This document shows, in pieces, positions 52,687 to 61,962 of a stretch of 64,000 nt of DNA. This DNA is from Streptomyces morookaense (lineage in GTDB: Bacteria; Actinomycetota; Actinomycetes; Streptomycetales; Streptomycetaceae). Both the position numbers and the translations under genes were made by a program. Below the pieces are notes generated by a model that was not told where the DNA came from, ran no database searches, and saw only the letters and a list, made by a program, of their open reading frames with translations. Location: the NCBI RefSeq assembly GCF_013030945.1, contig NZ_JABBXF010000015.1:30822-94821 (forward strand). Reading direction: 5' to 3'. Each line of letters starts with the position of its first letter. The first letter of the stretch is position 1.

Positions 52687-53682
52687 TCAGTTCACAGTGT
52701 GGGCTCGGGGCCCGAGGAGGGCTTGATGCCGGTAATCCTTGGGCGGCATGCCGTAGGCGGTACGGAAGGCGCGGGTGAAGTCGCCGGCACGGGTGAAGCC
52801 CCAGCGGACGGCGATGGCGTGGATGGTGGAGGAGCACATCGCGGGGTCGGCCAGGTCACGGCGGGCGCGCTCCAGGCGCTGGTGACGGATGAAGGCCGCG
52901 ACCGTCTCGTGCTCGGACTGGAAGAGCCGGTGCAGATAGCTGGTGGAGATGTTGTGCGCGGCGGCGATCGCACTCGGGGTCAGTCCCGGGTCGTGAAGGT
53001 TCCGCTGGATATGGGACCGGATGCGCAGCACGAGAGTCCGGCTTCGGGTTTCCGGAGGAAGGGACTGATCAGCTTCCAGGACGTGAGCCAGCAGCGCGGA
53101 CACCAGGTCGACCACAACAGTGCCCAGGCGCGGGCCGTCTGACGGCCGGTAGGGACTGCTGTCCGTCGTCAGCTGGGTGAGGAACTGTACGAGAAGGGCG
53201 CCCGGCCCTTCCTGGCCGGATATCCCCCGGGCGAACAGCCGGCCCATCTTGTCCTGCGACAGGTGCAGCAACGACTTGGGGATTTCGACACCGATCCCCG
53301 AGAAGAGGTCCGGGCCGTTGGAGGAGAAGACTTCGAAGGCCCGCGAGCTGTCGAGGACTTGCATCTCATGGGGCTTATAGACGGCCTTCTGGTCGTCCCA
53401 GGTGATCCGGTTGGTCCCGGAAAGGGGAATCGCGATGTGGTAGTGCTCGGGATCGGACTGGCGGATGAGTCTGGGAGTCCGCCTGAACCGAATGGCCTGG
53501 TGGGTCGCGGGCCAGACCTGGATCGCCCCGAGCTCCAGCACCCGCTGATGCGCCTGGTATTCCGCGGCGTCTTCACTGTGCAGGTCCACCGGTGCGTGGG
53601 TCTGGCCGACCTGCTCGCGCCAGGATTCGAACCGGACCGCGGCCGGCAGGCAGTCGGTTCGGAATTCGTACTCGTTCAGCAT
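52687..53682 (-). CDS. AraC family transcriptional regulator
   Basis: A 331-residue regulator. The N-terminal part (about 1-190) fits the AraC-binding-like cupin domain (MLNEYEFRTDCLPAAVRFES, YHIAIPLSGTNRITW). Two helix-turn-helix units lie at about 225-320: SAIAAAHNISTSYLHRLFQS and HAIAVRWGFTRAGDFTRAFR with the AYGMPPKDYR ending. ATG 53682 follows GAGAGAC. It could control the secreted enzymes to its left, but nothing direct shows that. Confidence 0.9.
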   Translation of the reverse strand: MLNEYEFRTDCLPAAVRFESWREQVGQTHAPVDLHSEDAAEYQAHQRVLELGAIQVWPATHQAIRFRRTPRLIRQSDPEHYHIAIPLSGTNRITWDDQKAVYKPHEMQVLDSSRAFEVFSSNGPDLFSGIGVEIPKSLLHLSQDKMGRLFARGISGQEGPGALLVQFLTQLTTDSSPYRPSDGPRLGTVVVDLVSALLAHVLEADQSLPPETRSRTLVLRIRSHIQRNLHDPGLTPSAIAAAHNISTSYLHRLFQSEHETVAAFIRHQRLERARRDLADPAMCSSTIHAIAVRWGFTRAGDFTRAFRTAYGMPPKDYRHQALLGPRAHTVN

Positions 53683-53974
53683 GCGGTTTGTCTCTCGGTG
53701 CGGCCCCTTCGAACCGTCACGATCGCACGAGCCGGGCGCTCCGTTCAATTGACGGGTCGCCAGCGGGCGCCGCCGTCCGGGTTCGCCTGCCTGCCGGGCC
53801 CACGGGCCAGTCCCTGTCCAGTTGTGCACGCTGAAGTCGGCCTCCCGCCCGGCCCACCCCGAAGCACGCCTCTCAGCCCTCGGCCTCGGTAGTCTTCCCG
53901 TGCCCGCAGAGCCTCGGAAGTCCTAGCTGACGTACCGCCAGCAAACCAGCGATTGGTCACCCCAGGAGCCCCGC
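53683..53974. other. Upstream region of the AraC gene
   Basis: About 290 bp with no supported gene. Frames on the plus strand are arginine/proline-rich read-throughs. Confidence 0.4.
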
Positions 53975-54007
53975 ATGAAGATGCTCATCAACGTGCCGGA
54001 TACGTGA
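53975..54007 (+). pseudogene. Start of a dihydroxyacetone kinase (DhaK) gene, cut after ten codons
   Basis: CAGGAG and ATG 53975 begin MKMLINVPDT and then stop. The first nine residues are those that open DhaK proteins of actinobacteria (MKMLINV..TVVADAL). The match breaks at the tenth residue, so a deletion or insertion cut the gene just after its start. Short, so not certain. Confidence 0.4.
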
Positions 54008-54422
54008 GACTTCGCAGGTCAGAGGCCACATGCGCGTCGTCGGGTCAGCAAACAGTCAGCATCGGACCTGGAGTGTGCGTATCGGAGGCGTCACCACGGC
54101 TCCCCGAGCCGGCGTCGGGGAACGAGAGCCATGGAACGCATCGGCAGAAACGCGGTAGGCACGGCCACGCTGCAGGGAACTGGCCAACCGACCTTTCAGA
54201 GCCCCTCGTTGAGCACCCTGGCTGCCCTGCCGATCGAAGCTAGGACGGCTGCCGCCTCGACTGGGCCTCAGGCTGTCCCGGCGCTCTCACCGGGACGGGC
54301 AGCATCTCGCCACGTGGGGCACGGAGCCTGCTCCGCGCCCGGACCGAGCTGCTGGCCAATGCCCCGGCCGATCTCGCCTTTCTGCTCTCCCTGGTGCAGG
54401 GGGAACACTCCCCGCCTAGGCG
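54008..54422. other. Remnant-rich spacer, no intact gene
   Basis: One plus-strand stretch (about 54310-54420) reads RSLLRARTELLANAPADLAF and then LLSLVQGEHSPPRR, which has the look of true coding sequence but lacks a start and family match. The rest shows nothing supportable. The region separates the DhaK remnant from the zinc-ribbon pseudogene. Confidence 0.35.
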
Positions 54423-54659
54423 TTACGAGCTGTGGCGACCCGTCCGGGCCGCAGGATCCTGACTCACCTCGACTCGCACCCCGGGCAGCGCCCGTGGTTC
54501 AGCAGCGAGGGCACGCGGTGCCCGTGGCTGAAGTACTCGGTGTGATGCAGACCGTATGCGTCCACGGGGTGGCGGATCCTCTTCCCAGCCGTGTCCGCAG
54601 TCCAGGCACACGAACGCGTATGCCTCGCGGACCGAGGCCTCATGCGAAATCTTCTGCAT
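54423..54659 (-). pseudogene. Small zinc-ribbon protein with two frameshifts
   Basis: From ATG 54659 the frame encodes MQKISHEASVREAYAFVCLD and CGHGWEE, the start of a Streptomyces zinc-ribbon family (VREA.AFVC..CG.GWE). It then loses frame. The continuation VDAYGLHHTEYFSHGHRVPS and CPGCESR is in another frame with a stop, and VRILRPGRVAT is in a third. Both CxxC halves survive in separate frames, so the gene is broken by small indels, or sequencing errors are present. Confidence 0.65.
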
Positions 54660-54726
54660 GATCTTCACCCCTCATCCAGGCCGCCGGAGGCGAACCGTGA
54701 GCGGAGAACCCCTTCACCACCCATTA

Positions 54727-54739
54727 TTGCACTATGCAA
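54727..54739. promoter_or_regulatory. Second MarR-type operator-like site
   Basis: TTGCA-CTA-TGCAA is a perfect dyad related to the TTTGCATGATGCAAA site at 55340. It lies 34 bp after the MarR gene end and 68 bp upstream of the zinc-ribbon pseudogene, so it may have controlled that gene. Confidence 0.55.
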
Positions 54740-54772
54740 ACTATGCGCCAAGCCGTGGCTCAAGGGCACATG

Positions 54773-55300
54773 TCAGGCGCTGGAGGCGGTGGGATCCACC
54801 CAGCCGAGCGGGTAGAGGTCCGGCCCCCTGCCGGGAGCTGCGGGCTCGCCGCCGGCCTCGGCGAAGGCGGTCAGGGCGTCGACCAGGGCCTCGCGCTGGC
54901 CGGGGATCATGCGCGCGACGATCGCGGCGATCTCGTCCCGGCGCCGGGCGGTGACGTCCTCGACGATGCGCTGTCCGTCCGGTGTGAGCTGCAGGACGGT
55001 CTCGCGCCGGTTGGCCGGGTTGACGCCGCGGGAGACCAGGTCGGCGGCGATCAGCCGGTCGATCATCCGCATCGCGGTGGACGGGTTGACGCCGAGCAGG
55101 TCGGCGGCGGTCACCAGGTTCACGGCGCCGTGTGTGGAGAGGACGACCAGCATCCGGAACTGCGGCAGCGTGACCCTGTCCTCGGCCGCGGCCAGCGACC
55201 TCGCGGAGACCGCGACCAGCAGGCGGGACGCGGTGAGCACCGCGCGGGTCACCGCATCGACATCGTCTGTTGCCCCTGCGGGGCGCGCACGCTCGGCCAT
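54773..55300 (-). CDS. MarR family transcriptional regulator
   Basis: A 175-residue winged-helix regulator: LPQFRMLVVLSTHGAVNLVT, LLGVNPSTAMRMIDRLIAAD (recognition helix) and VSRGVNPANRRETVLQLTPD (wing with DRR-like NRR). GGGAG precedes the start. It is divergent from the CLC channel gene, with a 15-bp palindrome in the 79-bp space; it likely represses itself and the channel. Two related operator sites flank the gene. Confidence 0.9.
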   Translation of the reverse strand: MAERARPAGATDDVDAVTRAVLTASRLLVAVSARSLAAAEDRVTLPQFRMLVVLSTHGAVNLVTAADLLGVNPSTAMRMIDRLIAADLVSRGVNPANRRETVLQLTPDGQRIVEDVTARRRDEIAAIVARMIPGQREALVDALTAFAEAGGEPAAPGRGPDLYPLGWVDPTASSA

Positions 55301-55339
55301 GGCTCCCTTTCTACCTCCTCACCACCCCCTCCCTCATCG

Positions 55340-55354
55340 TTTGCATGATGCAAA
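55340..55354. promoter_or_regulatory. Palindromic operator between MarR and CLC genes
   Basis: TTTGCAT-G-ATGCAAA is a perfect 15-bp palindrome, typical of MarR binding sites, in the 79-bp divergent promoter region. Confidence 0.8.
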
Positions 55355-55379
55355 ATAGGTCGGCAGAAAGGGGCTGCCC

Positions 55380-57143
55380 ATGAACGCTGTACCGGCAACC
55401 GACCCCAGCGACATATCCACGTCCACGCCCACCAGTACGGTCCCTCTATCGCTACCCCGGCAGAGCGCCGCACGACCCGGCCTGCGCACGGCATCCTGGA
55501 CGCTGGGCGTCATGGCCCTGCTGGTCGGTGCAGGAGCAGGACTCGGCTCGGTCGCCTTCCGCTGGCTGATCACCACCTTCACCCACCTGCTGTCCGGCCA
55601 TGCCGACTACGCGGATGCCGGGCATGCCGCCAACGGCCATGTGCCGTGGCTGGGCCCGTACTTCGTGCTCCTCGCCCCCGTCGTCGGCGGGCTGCTGTAC
55701 GGGCCGCTGGTCGACCGCTTCGCCAAGGAGGCCCGCGGGCACGGGGTCCCCGAGGTCATGCTCGCCGTCGCCAAACGGGGCGGGCGCATCAACCCCCAGG
55801 TGTCCGTCGTCAAGGCCCTCGCCTCCGCCCTGTGCATCGGCTCCGGCGGCTCCGTGGGCCGCGAGGGACCCATCGTCCAGATCGGTTCCGCCCTCGGCTC
55901 CACCGCCGGACGCCTGGCCAGGGTTTCCGAGCACCGGATGCGGCTGCTGGTGGCCTGCGGGGCGGCCGGCGGCATCGCCGCCACCTTCAACGCCCCCTTG
56001 GCGGGCGTGTTCTTCGCGATGGAGCTGATCCTGCGCGACTTCGCCGTCGAGGCATTCGCCGCCGTCGTGCTCTCCAGCGTCACCGCCGGCGTCATCGGCC
56101 GCGCGGCCTTCGGCAACACTCCCTTCCTCGTCCTCCCGCCCTTCCACGTCGACCACGTCGCGCAGTTCCCGCTCTTCGCCCTGCTCGGCGGGCTGGCCGG
56201 GGCGGCAGGGGTGGGTTTCACCCGGATCCTGTACCTGGTCGAGGACGCCTGCGACTGGGCCTGGCGCGGCCCCGAATGGCTGCGGCCGGCCGTCGGCGGC
56301 CTGCTGCTCGGAGTGCTGCTGCTGGCTCTGCCCGAGATGTACGGGGTGGGCTACCCGGTCCTCGAGAAGGCCGTCCACGGCGGCTATCTCCCGGCGTTCC
56401 TGCTGCTGTTGCTCATCGGCAAGGTCTTCGCCACCAGCCTCACCATCGGCATCGGCGGCTCCGGCGGCGTCTTCGCCCCGAGCCTGTTCATCGGTGCGAT
56501 GCTCGGCGCCGCGTACGGCAATGCCGCCCACCAGCTCCTTCCCGGCACTGCGGGAACCACTGGCGCGTACGCGCTGGTAGGCATGGGCGCCGTCTTCGCC
56601 GGCGCCTCCCGCGCCCCCATCACCGCGACCGTCATCCTCTTCGAGCTGACCGGCGAGTACACCATCATCCTGCCGCTGATGCTCGCCGTCGTCCTCGCCA
56701 CCGTCACCAGCCGTCTGCTGAGCCGGGACACCATCTACACCCTCAAACTCCGCCGCCGCGGCATCGACATCACCGCCCCCGCCCCGCAGTTCGGCGGCAA
56801 ACACGTCTCCGCGGTCATGGAGAACCCGCCCGACCCGCTCCCGGCCGCCACCGAACTGACCGACGCGGTCGAGCGGTTGCACATGCCCGGCAACGGCGTA
56901 CTGCCGGTCGTCAGCGCCTCGGGCCGGTTCCTGGGAACCATCGACGCCTGCCAGGTCACACAGGCCCTCGCCGACGGAGCCGACGACGATCTCGAACCGC
57001 CGCCCACCGCAGGCCAGATCGCCGTCCTGACCGCTCACGTCACCGCCGACATGCCGCTCTCGGCCGCCGTGGCCGTCCTGGCCTCCACACCCGGCACCCC
57101 CGTCCCCGTCCTGGACCCCGGAGACCACCACCTCGTCGGGTGA
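55380..57143 (+). CDS. CLC-family chloride channel/antiporter with CBS domains
   Basis: A 587-residue membrane protein. The CLC selectivity-filter motifs are present: IGSGGSVGREGPIVQIGSAL (GREGP), GIGGSGGVFAPSLFIGAMLG and the following LVGMGAVFAGASRAPIT. The proton-path glutamate lies in GREGP. About ten helices span residues 40-450, then tandem CBS domains (about 460-587, AVMENPPDPLPAATELTDAV; ADMPLSAAVAVLASTPGTPV). It exchanges or conducts chloride, and the CBS pair may respond to nucleotides. Start has AGGGG before ATG 55380. MarR control is likely. Confidence 0.93.
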   Translation: MNAVPATDPSDISTSTPTSTVPLSLPRQSAARPGLRTASWTLGVMALLVGAGAGLGSVAFRWLITTFTHLLSGHADYADAGHAANGHVPWLGPYFVLLAPVVGGLLYGPLVDRFAKEARGHGVPEVMLAVAKRGGRINPQVSVVKALASALCIGSGGSVGREGPIVQIGSALGSTAGRLARVSEHRMRLLVACGAAGGIAATFNAPLAGVFFAMELILRDFAVEAFAAVVLSSVTAGVIGRAAFGNTPFLVLPPFHVDHVAQFPLFALLGGLAGAAGVGFTRILYLVEDACDWAWRGPEWLRPAVGGLLLGVLLLALPEMYGVGYPVLEKAVHGGYLPAFLLLLLIGKVFATSLTIGIGGSGGVFAPSLFIGAMLGAAYGNAAHQLLPGTAGTTGAYALVGMGAVFAGASRAPITATVILFELTGEYTIILPLMLAVVLATVTSRLLSRDTIYTLKLRRRGIDITAPAPQFGGKHVSAVMENPPDPLPAATELTDAVERLHMPGNGVLPVVSASGRFLGTIDACQVTQALADGADDDLEPPPTAGQIAVLTAHVTADMPLSAAVAVLASTPGTPVPVLDPGDHHLVG

Positions 57144-57425
57144 CTCACCCCGCACACGGCCCTGCGCGCTCTGGGCGCACCGGCACCGGCCTGACCTGCG
57201 GGCAGCTCACGGCAGCGGCGGCGAGCCCGGCGGCCTCGGCGTCCACCGGGCTCCCCCGCTGTCCGCGGCCCGTGAACGGTTCCCCGGGAACATGGCGCCC
57301 GAAGAGACAGTGCGCGAGAGATTCCCGCATGAGAGCCCATAAAGTTCGATAAAATGCCCGGTAGGGGATGCCGGGAAGTCTGGTCGGCGAAAAGTGCGCA
57401 CATCACTGCCGACGGGGGACCCTTC

Positions 57426-58997
57426 ATGACGGGCCTGACCATCGTTCTCCTCCTCGTGGTCCTGGCCACCGCTGTCGCCACAGGCGCTCGTCACTGGCGG
57501 CTGCCCGCCCCGTCCCTTCTGGTCATCGCCGGACTGGCCGTCGGGCTGCTGCCGTGGGTGCCCGACATCCACGTCGCACCGCAGGTGATCAGCGTCCTCG
57601 TCCTTCCCCCGCTGCTGTACGCCTCCGCGGAGGAGATATCCGGCCGGGAGCTGCGGGCGGTGTGGCGTCCGGTGACGGTGCTCGTCTTCGGCCTCGTCCT
57701 GGCCTCGGCCGCCGCCGTGGGCCTGATCGCCTCCGCGCTGACCCCGCTCACCGCCGCGACCGCGTTCGTGCTCGGCGCGGTGCTGGCCAGTACGGACCCC
57801 GTGGCGGTGACCGCGCTCGGCCGCCGTCTGTCGCTCCCGCCCCGGGTGCAGGCCATGGTCCAGGCCGAGAGTCTGTTCAACGACGCCACCTCGCTGGTGC
57901 TCTACAAGGTCGCGGTCGTCACCGCGGTGACCGCCGGCGCCGTGTCCATCCCCTCGGCCGCCGGGCAGTTCGTCGTCCTGGGCGGCGGCGGAGCCCTCAT
58001 CGGCGGCGCGGTCGCCGGGGTGGTGATGCTCATCCGCAGGCGTACGGAGGACCCGGTGCTGGAGACCGTCATCGCCCTGGTCACCCCGTACGCGTCCTAC
58101 GTCCTCGCCGAGGATCTGCACACCTCCGGCGTGACCGCCGTCATCGTCGCCGGCGTCGTCCTCGGCTCAACCGGCCACAGGCTCAGCAACGCCCACATAC
58201 GCCTGCAGATCCACGCCGTCTACGGCACCGTCGTCTTCCTTCTGGAGAGCGTCGTCTTCGCCGTCATCGGCCTGGAACTGCCCACCCTGGTCCGGCAGCT
58301 GCCCGCCGACGAGCGCGGCTGGCCCCTGTGGGTGCCGGCCGTCGCCTTCACCGTGCTGGCGATCCGCCTGCTGTGGGTCTTCCCCCTCTCTGCGCTGATG
58401 CAGTACCGGCGCGGCAGCGACAAGATCTCGTGGCGTGTCCCCGCCGTGCTGTCCTGGGCCGGTACCCGCGGCGTGATGCCCCTGGCGGCCGCCCTGTCCA
58501 TCCCGCTGACCACGCACAGCGGCGCCCCGCTGCCCCACCGCGCACTGATCCTCACTCTCACCACGGGCACCATCGCTCTCACCCTCGTCGTCCAGGGCTT
58601 CACGCTCGCCCCCGTCGTCCGCCGCTCCGGCATCGCCTTGGAACCCGAGCACACTGCCCACGAAGAAGCCCGGGCCGGCCGCCACCTCGCGATTGCCGCA
58701 CTCGCCGAGCTGGACCGGTTCGAAGAAGCCGACGCCGCCTCCGGGGCCGTCCTCGAGCACGCCCGCCGGCACCTCGAAGCCCGCCTTCGTCAAGCAGAGG
58801 CCGACGAAGGCGACGAGACCGGTACCGACGACCCCACGGCCCGTCCCGCTGACGCCTACCGGGACATACGCCGCGCGCTGATCGCCGTGGAAACCGAGGA
58901 ACTGCAGCGCCTCTACGAGGACAACAAGATCAGCAACACCACCCGGCGCCGGCTCCAACGCGCACTGGACCTCGAAGAGGCCGGCCTCACCGGCTGA
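57426..58997 (+). CDS. Na+/H+ antiporter (CPA1 family)
   Basis: A 523-residue cation/proton antiporter. About twelve helices cover residues 2-410. Signature parts are AGLAVGLLPWVPDIHVAPQV, AVLASTDPVAVTALGRRLSL (DPVA ion site), QAESLFNDATSLVLYKVAVV (the conserved ND) and SWAGTRGVMPLAAALSIPLT. A charged cytosolic tail (about 420-523) is rich in Glu and Arg and may form a coiled coil. The start ATG 57426 follows GGGGGACC; frames upstream to 57354 are less likely. An AT-rich GATAAAAT near 57347 may be the -10 element. Confidence 0.9.
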   Translation: MTGLTIVLLLVVLATAVATGARHWRLPAPSLLVIAGLAVGLLPWVPDIHVAPQVISVLVLPPLLYASAEEISGRELRAVWRPVTVLVFGLVLASAAAVGLIASALTPLTAATAFVLGAVLASTDPVAVTALGRRLSLPPRVQAMVQAESLFNDATSLVLYKVAVVTAVTAGAVSIPSAAGQFVVLGGGGALIGGAVAGVVMLIRRRTEDPVLETVIALVTPYASYVLAEDLHTSGVTAVIVAGVVLGSTGHRLSNAHIRLQIHAVYGTVVFLLESVVFAVIGLELPTLVRQLPADERGWPLWVPAVAFTVLAIRLLWVFPLSALMQYRRGSDKISWRVPAVLSWAGTRGVMPLAAALSIPLTTHSGAPLPHRALILTLTTGTIALTLVVQGFTLAPVVRRSGIALEPEHTAHEEARAGRHLAIAALAELDRFEEADAASGAVLEHARRHLEARLRQAEADEGDETGTDDPTARPADAYRDIRRALIAVETEELQRLYEDNKISNTTRRRLQRALDLEEAGLTG

Positions 58998-59066
58998 CAT
59001 CGCCAACCGGCGGGGTTCGCAGGGAATCCAGGCAACGTTCCGACGGAAGACGGAATCCGCGTCGCG

Positions 59067-59555
59067 TCAGCCGGCGGTCTCGTCGAGGTGCTCGGCGAGG
59101 CGGAACAGGGCGGGCAGGGCCGTGCGTATGGCGGCCTGCTCCACCTCGTCCAGCGAGCCCAACGCGGCTTCCAGGCGGCGTTCGTGGGCCTGGGTCCACG
59201 CCTCGAGCTGGGCACGGCCGACGTCGGTGAGGGTGACGACGGAGGCGCGGCGGTCGGCCGGGTCGACGGCACGGGCGACGAGGCCGCTGCTCATCATCTG
59301 GCCGATGAGTCCGCTGACGGTGCTGGGCGCCAGCCGCTGGCCGGCGGCGAGTTCGCTGATCCGGGCCGGGGAGTGCTCGGCGAGGACCTGCAGCAGCTCG
59401 ACCTGGGCCATGGGCAGTTGCTCCCACGGGTAGTCCGTGCGTATCGAGGCGCGCAGCGCCCGGCGCAGGCGCGTGACGGCTGCGGTGAGCAGGCACGCGT
59501 CGGTGGACCGGTCGGCGGCGGTGTCCGAAGGCCCGGGGCGGGTCGGCAGCGACAT
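59067..59555 (-). CDS. MarR family transcriptional regulator
   Basis: A 162-residue regulator: PMAQVELLQVLAEHSPARIS, AAGQRLAPSTVSGLIGQMMS (recognition helix), LVARAVDPADRRASVVTLTD (wing with DRR). It is divergent from the lgt gene. The space contains an operator-like element that recurs upstream of the MFS gene at 63487, so this protein may control both. Confidence 0.9.
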   Translation of the reverse strand: MSLPTRPGPSDTAADRSTDACLLTAAVTRLRRALRASIRTDYPWEQLPMAQVELLQVLAEHSPARISELAAGQRLAPSTVSGLIGQMMSSGLVARAVDPADRRASVVTLTDVGRAQLEAWTQAHERRLEAALGSLDEVEQAAIRTALPALFRLAEHLDETAG

Positions 59556-59589
59556 GCGGAAAGTCTACCCGGGAGGTCTTTACCAATGC

Positions 59590-59625
59590 GGTACCCGAAA
59601 GGTTCGGTGCCCGATGTAATGTCGT
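59590..59625. promoter_or_regulatory. Operator/promoter element shared with the MFS gene
   Basis: CCGAA-AGG-TTCGG (59595-59607) is a perfect dyad, extended by GGTAC and GTGCC. It is followed by CCGATGTAATGTCG, where TGTAAT fits a -10 box for the lgt gene. The same order and spacing occur, on the other strand, at 63538-63573. Confidence 0.65.
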
Positions 59626-59679
59626 GCGGGTTGTTGCCCGGCGCCGGTCCGGGCCTGTCGTCGAGGAGCGGTCGAGCGC

Positions 59680-60513
59680 ATGCCCCTGGCGTACCTGCCC
59701 AGCCCCTCCCAGGGCGCGTGGCATCTGGGACCGGTACCGATCAGGGCGTACGCCCTGTGCATCCTGGCCGGGATCTTCGCGGCCGTGTGGCTCACCCGCC
59801 GCCGGTGGGCGGCACGCGGCCGGGCTCCCGTCGAAGTCGAGGACATCGCCGTGTGGGCGGTGCCTTTCGGCATCCTGGGCGGACGGCTCTACCACGTGAT
59901 CACCGACCCCGAGCTGTACTTCGCCCCCGGCCGGGAACCGGTGCGGGCGCTGTACATCTGGGACGGCGGACTCGGCATACCCGGCGCGGTCGCGCTCGGT
60001 GCGCTCGGCGCATGGCTGGGCTGCCGGCGGCGCGGGATCGCTCTGGCCGACTTCGCCGACGCCCTCGCCCCGGGGCTGCTCCTGGCCCAGGCCATCGGCC
60101 GCTGGGGAAACTACTTCAACCAGGAACTCTTCGGCGGTCCCACCGGCCTGCCGTGGAAACTCCTGATCGACCCCGCCCACCGGCCCGCCGACTCCCCGAA
60201 CGTCGCCTTCTACCACCCGACGTTCCTGTACGAGTCGCTGTGGGACCTGGGCGCGATGGCCCTGCTGCTGTGGCTCGACGCCCGCCACCGGCCGCGCGGT
60301 GGGCGGCTGTTCGCCTGGTACGTCCTCGTCTACACCGCCGGACGCGCCTGGATCGAGGCCCTGCGCATCGACCACGCCAACCACTTCCTCGGTCTGCGCC
60401 TCAACGACTGGGTCTCCGCAGCCCTGTTCGCTGCAGCCCTGGCCTATCTGCTCGTCACCCGCCGCCGGTTGCCGGCCCGTGACGCGGACCGGCCGGAGGC
60501 GCAGCGGCCATGA
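59680..60513 (+). CDS. lgt: Prolipoprotein diacylglyceryl transferase
   Basis: A 277-residue membrane enzyme that transfers diacylglycerol from phosphatidylglycerol to the lipobox cysteine of prolipoproteins. Family marks are IRAYALCILAGIFAAVWLTR, WDGGLGIPGAVALGALGAWL, the signature LAQAIGRWGNYFNQELFGGP and the C-terminal GRAWIEALRIDHANHFLGLR. Seven helices, normal length. Streptomyces often has two lgt genes. This one is isolated with a MarR regulator, so it is more likely the accessory copy. The start MPLAYLPSPSQ lies about 60 bp after the putative -10 box. Confidence 0.92.
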   Translation: MPLAYLPSPSQGAWHLGPVPIRAYALCILAGIFAAVWLTRRRWAARGRAPVEVEDIAVWAVPFGILGGRLYHVITDPELYFAPGREPVRALYIWDGGLGIPGAVALGALGAWLGCRRRGIALADFADALAPGLLLAQAIGRWGNYFNQELFGGPTGLPWKLLIDPAHRPADSPNVAFYHPTFLYESLWDLGAMALLLWLDARHRPRGGRLFAWYVLVYTAGRAWIEALRIDHANHFLGLRLNDWVSAALFAAALAYLLVTRRRLPARDADRPEAQRP

Positions 60514-60878
60514 CCCCACGCCCGAACGGCGGTGCTCGCCGGGGCGCCCGATGCTGTGGGCCGAGCCGATCTTCGCGGCCTTTGGCCACCGGGCCTGTGG
60601 GCTGACCCGCAGCGCCGTCCCCGCCCGGGAGGAGCGGGCTCTGCAGCGCGCGGTGGATCTGGTGGACCGGGCAAGCACCCGCACCTGCCGACCCCGGTCC
60701 TCGCACGTATCCGTGTCCCGAGTCCAGCGGGTGGCCGTTCACGCACGAGTCCTGCCCACCTGGGCGGCGACAGAGGTATTCGTCCGGCCGGAAGCCGGTA
60801 TCGCGGCGAGGCGTCTTCCACGGCACAGTGGCGTTTGCTATGCGCGCCTGACCTCGCTCGCGACCCGCCGGACAGACC
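60514..60878. other. Spacer between lgt and a hypothetical gene
   Basis: A plus-strand frame here reads MLWAEPIFAAFGHRACGLTR and EERALQRAVDLVDRA, with coding-like composition but no ribosome site and no known family. The rest shows only GC-rich open frames. Nothing further is supported. Confidence 0.35.
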
Positions 60879-61367
60879 TCAGCCGCAGGAGTGGGGGCAG
60901 CGGTCGGCCACCGACACGCTGCAGAGCATGGGCTCTTCCACATCCTCGGTGTTGAACACGAAGACTGCGCCCGAGGCGGGGACACGGATCGCGCACTGGT
61001 CGTCATCAGTCAGCGGCTCGTAGGTCTCCCAAGGGCATCCTGCCTCGCTCAGCGCCCGGAGGACTTCGCTGTATGTGGGACGACCGGGAAACGTCTCCAC
61101 CCGGCCTGGCTCCCGAGAAGGCCATTCCATCGTGGGCCAGTCCGTCTGGACGACGATCGACCAGATCATCTGGCAGTGGGCTTGGCAGGTGCCGAGCTCC
61201 AGGCAGCCGTACGCGTACAGATACGGCAGCCCGTCGGCTCCGGTCGAGGAGCCCCGCGCCCACGGAGGGCCCAACACCTCGGTGACTTCCTCGAGATGGG
61301 CGCCAACGCGCGCCGTGCCAATGCGGCCGGTCTGGGCGAAGGGTATGAGAATGTCCAGAACGTGCAT
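60879..61367 (-). CDS. Hypothetical protein, possibly immunity-like
   Basis: A 162-residue soluble protein beginning MHVLDILIPFAQTGRIGTAR. Other parts are LYAYGCLELGTCQAHCQMIW and PTYSEVLRALSEAGCPWETY, ending VADRCPHSCG. It has several cysteines and a mixed alpha/beta pattern that recalls small immunity proteins of polymorphic toxin systems in Streptomyces, but I cannot name a family and no toxin gene is beside it. No clear ribosome site at 61367. Frame and length support a real gene. Confidence 0.6.
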   Translation of the reverse strand: MHVLDILIPFAQTGRIGTARVGAHLEEVTEVLGPPWARGSSTGADGLPYLYAYGCLELGTCQAHCQMIWSIVVQTDWPTMEWPSREPGRVETFPGRPTYSEVLRALSEAGCPWETYEPLTDDDQCAIRVPASGAVFVFNTEDVEEPMLCSVSVADRCPHSCG

Positions 61368-61588
61368 GCAGTACAGGCTTTCATAGCGGGATCCACCTGG
61401 TCCAATGCCGTGATGACACGGCGCTGGCCCATCGGACAGGCCTGAGGGGTGCCCCGTTACTCGGGCGTCAGATGGAGCGGCCGGCACGATTCAGTACTGT
61501 TGCCCATATTTGGGCTGCCCGGAGGCAGGGCCTCAGATCTCATGGATCTGCCGCGACGCGGCCTCGCCCCTCCCCGCTCGCGGTGCAC

Positions 61589-61862
61589 ATGACCGCCGAC
61601 CACACCGCCCTGGTCGACCTCGCGCCGCGCCTGTTGACCCGCCACCACGCCTACCACTACCGAGGCTTCGCGAGAACACAGTGGCGCCTCTTCGGGAAGA
61701 GCGGCGAACTCAAGCCGCTGCTCTACACGTTCCGCGTCCTGCTCACAGGCATCCATCTGATGCGCACCCACGAGGTCCGGGCGGACCTGCCGACGCTGCT
61801 GGACAACGTCCGGGCACCGGACTGCATCCGCGACCTCGTGGCGGCCAAGGTCGGTCGGCGCC
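61589..61862 (+). pseudogene. C-terminal remnant of an RlaP-type nucleotidyltransferase
   Basis: From 61589 the frame reads LAPRLLTRHHAYHYRGFART, QWRLFGKSGELKPLLYTFRV and LLTGIHLMRTHEVRADLPTL. This matches the C-terminal half of predicted nucleotidyltransferases of the DNA polymerase beta type (RlaP family). The N-terminal GS and DxD catalytic part is missing, and the sequence after LVAAKVG loses the pattern. A truncated gene. Confidence 0.6.
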
Positions 61863-61962
61863 CCTTCGGACAGAGGGCCAAGGTCCGAGGTCCCAGGTCA
61901 TGCCGTACCCGCACCGGCTGCTGCGGGTCACCGGGCCACCGGGCAGGGCCGGTTGACGGTCG

